From Nocardioides furvisabuli (GTDB taxonomy: Bacteria; Actinomycetota; Actinomycetes; Propionibacteriales; Nocardioidaceae): a stretch of DNA of 64,000 bases. The notes below the pieces were generated by a model. That model was not told the origin of the DNA, did not search any database, and was given only the letters and a program-made list of their open reading frames with translations. Location: positions 1 through 64,000 of the forward strand of contig NZ_JAIGQB010000011.1 of assembly GCF_021083185.1 (NCBI RefSeq), written 5' to 3'. Each line of letters starts with the position of its first letter. Position 1 is the stretch's first letter. A program made the translations under genes and the position numbers. Shown here in pieces: positions 59,841-64,000 of the stretch.

Positions 59841-60739
59841 GCCTGGCTCCTGTCCGCGCGCGGCTGGTGGTCGACACGCAGGGTGCCGACGAGGCGCTCC
59901 ACTCCCACGCGTTCCAAGTACTGGTGGTGATCCTGTGGTTCGCTCACGTAGCGCGCCATCCACTGTTCCGGCGAGCGCACGTAGTCCTCAAGCATCCGCT
60001 CGTCGCGCCCGTAGTGACCCGCCGAGGAGGTGGGATGCGCAGCAAACGGGAGAGCGACCACGGCGGAGACCATGAAGCTCGGAACGGTGACCTCCTTGTG
60101 CCGGCCGGACGCGGCGTAGTCGTCGGGCACGATCTCGTCCGTGACGACGATCGCGGTCCTCGACGCCCGCAGGATCAGGTCGTCCTGATAGATCGGACCG
60201 TCGAAGAAGACGTTGCCGAAGCGGTCGCAGCGCGGAGCGTGCACGATGCCGACGTCCGGTCGCATGGCAGGAATGGCGACGTGCTCGTTGCCGGAGTACG
60301 GGTCCACCACGGTGCGGAAGAGCTCCGGTGACAACGAGCGCGTGCCGGTGGCCTCGTGGCCGCGCGGTAGTGGCATGAAGGGGAGGTTCGCCGACGCCGC
60401 CTTGAGCCCATAGATCGTGAACGGCTCGTCGACGTCGTGCACGACGATCGTGGAGCTCTCGGCGGCTGCGCGGAACGCGGGCGCCAGCCCGAAGTCCTCC
60501 AGCCCGACGTATGCCGTGTAGACCTCGGCGACGGTCCCGGCGGCGATGAGGACCTCCACGGGGAGCCCCGCCGACACGTTCGGCAGCAGCCGGAGGTTGC
60601 GCCGTCCGGCGCGGGCGAGCTCGCGGATGATCGGCATGGGCGCCGCGTGCGCGTGGATGCCGCCGATCGCCACCAGGTCACCGTCACTCACCAGGTCTGC
60701 CGCGGAAGCGACGTCGATCACCTTGCTGCGTCGGTTCAT
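59837..60739 (-). CDS. CoA-transferase family alpha subunit, IpdA-like
   Basis: A 300-residue protein starting at ATG 60739. It reads DLVSDGDLVAIGGIHAHAAP near 16-35, LARAGRRNLRLLPNVSAGLP near 41-60, DVGIVHAPRCDRFGNVFFDG near 177-196 and RTAIVVTDEIVPDD, the general plan of class I CoA-transferase alpha subunits and of IpdA. The C-terminal extension, about 225-300, is longer than in simple transferases and fits IpdA-type proteins. It is co-translated with the IpdB-like subunit and overlaps the LLM gene before it by 4 bp. Confidence 0.82.
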   Translation of the reverse strand: MNRRSKVIDVASAADLVSDGDLVAIGGIHAHAAPMPIIRELARAGRRNLRLLPNVSAGLPVEVLIAAGTVAEVYTAYVGLEDFGLAPAFRAAAESSTIVVHDVDEPFTIYGLKAASANLPFMPLPRGHEATGTRSLSPELFRTVVDPYSGNEHVAIPAMRPDVGIVHAPRCDRFGNVFFDGPIYQDDLILRASRTAIVVTDEIVPDDYAASGRHKEVTVPSFMVSAVVALPFAAHPTSSAGHYGRDERMLEDYVRSPEQWMARYVSEPQDHHQYLERVGVERLVGTLRVDHQPRADRSQA

Positions 60740-61665
60740 GCCATCTCCTCAGTTGTCACGGCCGGCTCGAACCGTGCGCGGACCCGCGCGGCCACCTCCA
60801 TGATCCGGGCCATCTGGTCTTCCAGGTCGCTTCCGGCGATCCGACAGATCACGTGGGTGACGCCAGCCTCGACGAAGGCGGCGATCTCGTCCGCGCACTG
60901 ATCGGCGTTGCCGGCTATGCAGTAGCGGCGCATGGGCTCGGGGTCTATGGCGTAGACGTCGCCGATGAAGGCGCTGGCCTCGCGCCACGCGCGGTCGGCA
61001 TCGTCGTCCACGCGGATGTAGACGTGCAGGCCGGGGGTCAACTCTTCCGGCGCGCGGCCGGCGTCAGCCGCCAGCGAGCCCAGTGCCGACCACCGCTCGG
61101 CGTAGCGCTCCGGCGTCACGAAAGCCCCCAGCCAGCCGTCGCCGAACCGAGCCGTGCGCGCGAGTGCGGCGTCCGCTCGTCCGCCGTGCCACAGCGGGAT
61201 CCGGCTCTGCACCGGAGGGGGCTGGAGGCCATGCGGGTTGTCAGCGAGCCACATCTCGCGCAGCGACCTCATCAGTTCGGTGGTCCTGCGGCCACGCTCT
61301 TCCAACGGTACGCCGGCCAGCTCGAACTCCGCTCGATTCTCTCCGCCCACGCCGAGACCGACGAGTACCCGTCCTTCGCTGAGTGCATCGATGGTGGATA
61401 CGGACTTGGCGACCCAGGCTGGATGCCGGAGCACCCCGAGCAGAACGCCCGACGCAACCGTCACCTTGCGGGTGACGACCGCGGTGGCCGCCATCATCGA
61501 CAGACACTCGTACAGCGGGACGTGGAAGCTCAAGTGGTCGCCGAACCACACCGACGAGTACCCGAGCTCCTCGGCCAACACTGCAGAGCCGATCACATCG
61601 CTCGCAGTTCGCAGGGGCGACCCGAAGTTGTTGATCCCTACCCCGAAGTGCAGCGGTTGCGTCAC
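60736..61665 (-). CDS. LLM-class F420-dependent oxidoreductase
   Basis: A 309-residue luciferase-like protein starting at GTG 61665 behind AGGAAGGAAAG. It shows AVLAEELGYSSVWFGDHLSF near 29-48, VASGVLLGVLRHPAWVAKSV near 71-90, LSEGRVLVGLGVGGENRAEF near 95-114 and IPLWHGGRADAALARTARFG near 156-175. LLM proteins are found beside ipdAB in steroid degraders, which supports the reading of this three-gene unit as a ring-opening module. Cofactor (F420 or FMN) cannot be proven from sequence. Confidence 0.88.
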   Translation of the reverse strand: MTQPLHFGVGINNFGSPLRTASDVIGSAVLAEELGYSSVWFGDHLSFHVPLYECLSMMAATAVVTRKVTVASGVLLGVLRHPAWVAKSVSTIDALSEGRVLVGLGVGGENRAEFELAGVPLEERGRRTTELMRSLREMWLADNPHGLQPPPVQSRIPLWHGGRADAALARTARFGDGWLGAFVTPERYAERWSALGSLAADAGRAPEELTPGLHVYIRVDDDADRAWREASAFIGDVYAIDPEPMRRYCIAGNADQCADEIAAFVEAGVTHVICRIAGSDLEDQMARIMEVAARVRARFEPAVTTEEMA

Positions 61666-61701
61666 GCGCTTTCCTTCCTAATACGACCATAGGGTTGACG
61701 T

Positions 61702-61717
61702 TCGACCGACAGGTTGA
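61702..61717. promoter_or_regulatory. 16-bp near-palindrome in a divergent promoter, candidate operator (site 3)
   Basis: TCGACCGACAGGTTGA matches site 1 at 12 of 16 positions and is itself near-symmetric (TCGACC against GGTTGA). A -35-like TTGACG lies at 61695-61700, so the motif would fall between -35 and -10 of the plus-strand operon that starts at 61802. The region also drives the minus-strand operon from 61665. Confidence 0.65.
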
Positions 61718-61801
61718 GACTCTAGCTGCAGTAGGACGGCCGCGCTAGGGCGGACGCACGCAGCATCGACGATGCGATGCGACAGACCGAAGGAGCCAGC
61801 A

Positions 61802-62638
61802 GTGACAGCAACGCACTCGGAAACCACCCGGACGTCCACCTTGCTCGTGGAACGGATGGCGTTGAGTTCCGGGCCCGGAGCGATGGCGTTGGTGACCCTC
61901 AACCGCCCCGATGAGATGAACCCGCTCGACTGGGACACCGTCAGGCACCTGAGAACCACCTTCGACGAGCTCGGACACGACGACGAGGTCCGCGTCGTGG
62001 CGATCACCGGCGCCGGACGTGCGTTCAGCGCTGGGGGCGACATGAAGAAGTACCAACAGCTTCAGCGCGACACCCAGGACTTTCCGCAGTTCTTGGCCGA
62101 CATCCATGAGACGTTCGCCGCTATCAGCCAGTACCCCAAGCCCTACATCGCCTTGGTCAACGGAATAGCGGTCGCCGGAGGTATAGAGCTGGTTCTCTCG
62201 TGCGACCTGGCGCTCGCCTCGGCGTCCGCGCGGATCGGTGACGCCCACCTCCCGTTCGGTCAGATGGGCGGCGGAGGGGTCCTCACCCTGCTGCCGCGCG
62301 CCGTCGGACCCGCCCGGGCGCGAGAGCTGATCTTCACCGGTCGCATGCTCAAGCCACAGGAGGCGTTGGAGTGGGGCCTGGTCTCGCAGGTCGTCGAGGA
62401 CGACGACCTGGTGGCGGCTGGTCTCCGATTCGCCGAGCAGGTGGCGGCGAAGTCGCCGCTGGCCGTGCGCAACGCGAAGCAGGTCCTCAACGCCGCGTAC
62501 TGGGAAGGCACGGGAATACCCGGCGGCATGCGCCTGGAGCGCGAGGTCACCGCCCGGTACTGCCTGACCAGTTCCGACGCCCCCGAGGGTCTCGACGCGT
62601 TCGAGTCCAAGCGCACCCCCCAATTCACCGGGCGCTGA
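61802..62638 (+). CDS. enoyl-CoA hydratase/isomerase family protein
   Basis: A 278-residue crotonase. GTG 61802 follows GAAGGAG at the right distance; an upstream ATG at 61772 has no ribosome site. It has ALVTLNRPDEMNPLDWDTVR near 34-53, AITGAGRAFSAGGDMKKYQQ near 69-88 (oxyanion hole) and VNGIAVAGGIELVLSCDLAL near 120-139. The region ASARIGDAHLPFGQMGGGGV takes the place of the usual second-glutamate segment, so the chemistry may differ from simple hydration. In position beside an IpdAB-like pair it resembles EchA20, the crotonase-fold ring hydrolase of steroid degraders; this is inference from context. Confidence 0.87.
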   Translation: MTATHSETTRTSTLLVERMALSSGPGAMALVTLNRPDEMNPLDWDTVRHLRTTFDELGHDDEVRVVAITGAGRAFSAGGDMKKYQQLQRDTQDFPQFLADIHETFAAISQYPKPYIALVNGIAVAGGIELVLSCDLALASASARIGDAHLPFGQMGGGGVLTLLPRAVGPARARELIFTGRMLKPQEALEWGLVSQVVEDDDLVAAGLRFAEQVAAKSPLAVRNAKQVLNAAYWEGTGIPGGMRLEREVTARYCLTSSDAPEGLDAFESKRTPQFTGR

Positions 62639-62664
62639 GCCCAGCTGATCAGCCAGGAGAATCC

Positions 62665-63084
62665 GTGTCCAACCCCACTGAGTACGCCCAACCGCCAGCT
62701 CCCCAGGTCGATCCCGACAGCGCCGCCTACTGGCAGGGACTAGCCGAACGCGAAGTACGGTTGCCGGGATGCGCGGCCTGCGGCAAGGTTCGCTTTCCTC
62801 CGCTCGATTCGTGCCCCTACTGCGGGCAACCCGGAGGAGAGGAGAAGGTGCTGTCCGGAGTCGGCACGGTGTACTCGTTCATCGTCCTGCACCGTACGTT
62901 CCACCCGGCTTTCGAGGCCGACCTCCCCTTCGCCATCGCCGTCGTCGACCTTGAGGACGGGCCCAGGATCGCGGCCCGCATCGAAGGCCCGCCGGAGGCA
63001 GTGAGCATCGGGATGCGGGTGGCGGCGACCTACTTCGACCGCGAGTCGTGGACCGAACTGCGCTTCACCGCGCAGGACAACTAG
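62665..63084 (+). CDS. Zn-ribbon/OB-fold acyl-CoA-associated protein (DUF35)
   Basis: A 139-residue protein from GTG 62665 behind AGGAG. The four zinc cysteines are in CAACGKVRFPPLDSCPYC (residues 36-53), followed by the OB-fold GVGTVYSFIVLHRTFHPAFE and FAIAVVDLEDGPRIAARIEG. It is the second DUF35 protein of this locus. Its own operon shows no thiolase-like gene within the window, so its partner is either one encoded at 51-56 kb or lies beyond 64 kb. Confidence 0.88.
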   Translation: MSNPTEYAQPPAPQVDPDSAAYWQGLAEREVRLPGCAACGKVRFPPLDSCPYCGQPGGEEKVLSGVGTVYSFIVLHRTFHPAFEADLPFAIAVVDLEDGPRIAARIEGPPEAVSIGMRVAATYFDRESWTELRFTAQDN

Positions 63085-63100
63085 AACCGAGGAGACAAAG

Positions 63101-64000
63101 ATGTCCACCCACACCCACAACGAGGCCACGTCCGACTGGTCTGCAGTGATCCACAAGTTCGGTCGGGACAAGGTGCTGCCACGCAGCAGCGAACTGGACG
63201 CGCACCCCCAGGACATGGAGCTGATCAGGTCCCTGCTGCTGGAAGTTGGTCGCATCGGGTTGTACGGAACGGTGATCTCGCCGGAGTACGGCGGCACGGG
63301 CCCGAGCAGCCTGGCCCTGCACGAGGCGGTCGACGCCTTCGCCTACCACAACGCCGGCCTCGCCATGTCCACCATGCCGACCTACCTGACCGCCCGGGCG
63401 TTGATGTCGTTCGGCACCGATGAGCAGAAGTCACGCTGGCTGCCCAAGATCGCGGCAGGCGAGCTGATCACCTCCTGGGCCGTGACCGAGCCGGACACCG
63501 GCTCCGACGTCGCCAACATCACCACCAAGGCGGTCCGTGATGGCGACGGATGGCGGATCAGCGGCACGAAGATGTTCATCACCAACGCCAGCATCGCCGA
63601 CGCCGTGCTCCTGCTGTGCCGCACCGGCGGCACGGGGGTCAAGGAGACGTTGACGACCTTCGTCATTCCGATGGATGCTCCGGGGATCAGTGTCACCGGC
63701 GTGCTGGAGAAGATGGGGCTGCGGTCGTCCCCGACGTGCGAACTCGTCTTCGACAACGTGCGGGTGGAGGACACCGACCGGCTGGGCGAGGTCGGCGAGG
63801 GCTGGGAGGTTGCGATGGATGTGCTCGACTACGAGCGCCTGGCCATTCCCGCCATGACCGCCGGCATGGCGCAGCGCGCCCTGGAACTCTCCTCGGCGTA
63901 CGCGGGTCAGCGAACGGCTTTCGGAGGCCCGATCGCGGACCTCGCACCCGTCGGCGAGATGTTGGCTGACATGGGCGCCGCACTCCTGGAATGTCGATTG
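63101..64000 (+). CDS. acyl-CoA dehydrogenase, 3' end outside window
   Basis: Starts at ATG 63101 behind GAGGAG and runs in frame to the window end, giving 300 codons of a protein expected to be about 380. It has LYGTVISPEYGGTGPSSLAL near 54-73, ITSWAVTEPDTGSDVANITT near 123-142 for FAD, GTKMFITNASIADAVLLLCR, and LEKMGLRSSPTCELVFDNVR near 204-223. The catalytic C-terminal helix is beyond the edge. It continues the hydratase/OB-fold operon and is the fourth acyl-CoA dehydrogenase of the window. Confidence 0.92.
   Translation, partial: MSTHTHNEATSDWSAVIHKFGRDKVLPRSSELDAHPQDMELIRSLLLEVGRIGLYGTVISPEYGGTGPSSLALHEAVDAFAYHNAGLAMSTMPTYLTARALMSFGTDEQKSRWLPKIAAGELITSWAVTEPDTGSDVANITTKAVRDGDGWRISGTKMFITNASIADAVLLLCRTGGTGVKETLTTFVIPMDAPGISVTGVLEKMGLRSSPTCELVFDNVRVEDTDRLGEVGEGWEVAMDVLDYERLAIPAMTAGMAQRALELSSAYAGQRTAFGGPIADLAPVGEMLADMGAALLECRL

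Noticed and set aside
1..64000. CRISPR arrays, rRNA operons and tRNA genes
   Set aside because: No regularly spaced repeats, rRNA sequences or tRNA-like cloverleafs with TTCRANY loops were found on reading; a covariance-model scan would be needed to exclude small RNAs fully.

Overview
This is high-GC actinobacterial DNA. TetR, MarR and MMPL families are abundant, one gene belongs to the mycothiol-linked maleylpyruvate isomerase-like family (TIGR03085), GTG starts and 4-bp ATGA/GTGA gene overlaps are common, and -10 boxes look like TANNNT. A Nocardioides-like or related soil actinobacterium fits, but the genus is an inference. A MobF/TraA relaxase at the left edge, two insertion sequences, integrase scraps and many broken genes indicate accessory DNA such as a plasmid, an integrative element or a genomic island. 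No rRNA, tRNA or CRISPR array was seen.

Layout. 1-4.2 kb: end of a conjugative relaxase/helicase, a small membrane protein, and wreckage of an XRE/MmyB-type regulator joined to a tyrosine-integrase fragment. 4.3-24.3 kb: an efflux and regulator island with two DHA2-type MFS exporters, two MMPL transporters, eight TetR/MarR/GbsR regulators, a hotdog thioesterase, a PAP2-type protein, a truncated P450, an IS3-family element, and a near-identical repeated tetR-marR cassette lying on both sides of a 5-kb segment. 24.6-30.2 kb: a geranylgeranyl diphosphate synthase gene, then a degraded zone holding a second broken prenyl synthase, a broken anti-sigma ATPase, an integrase remnant, a ~50-bp repeat pair and an intact IS481-family element with a 6-bp target duplication.

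30.3-40.6 kb: a tightly coupled operon resembling the acyclic terpene (citronellol/geraniol) pathway: AtuA, both subunits of a biotin-dependent acyl-CoA carboxylase of geranyl/methylcrotonyl type, an acyl-CoA ligase, an enoyl-CoA hydratase, an acyl-CoA dehydrogenase and a metallo-beta-lactamase-fold hydrolase. A convergent TetR follows.

41.3-64 kb: a second catabolic locus. It starts with an acyl-CoA synthetase gene broken by one stop and two frameshifts. Two divergent promoter regions then drive four operons: (a) two thiolases, a GalT/HIT-like protein, an acyl-CoA dehydrogenase, a CaiB-type CoA transferase, a TetR and an SDR; (b) a NUDIX hydrolase, an Ltp2-like protein, an NMO-type flavoprotein, an LLM flavoprotein, two further thiolase-like proteins, a hydratase, an OB-fold protein and an acyl-CoA dehydrogenase; (c) an LLM flavoprotein and an IpdA/IpdB-like pair; (d) a hydratase, an OB-fold protein and an acyl-CoA dehydrogenase. 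A shared 16-bp near-palindrome marks both divergent promoter regions, with a degenerate copy inside operon b. Together the genes look like a beta-oxidation, ring-cleavage and aldolytic side-chain pathway built from parts known in actinobacterial steroid degradation but arranged differently. The substrate is unknown; a branched or cyclic isoprenoid acid is my best guess.
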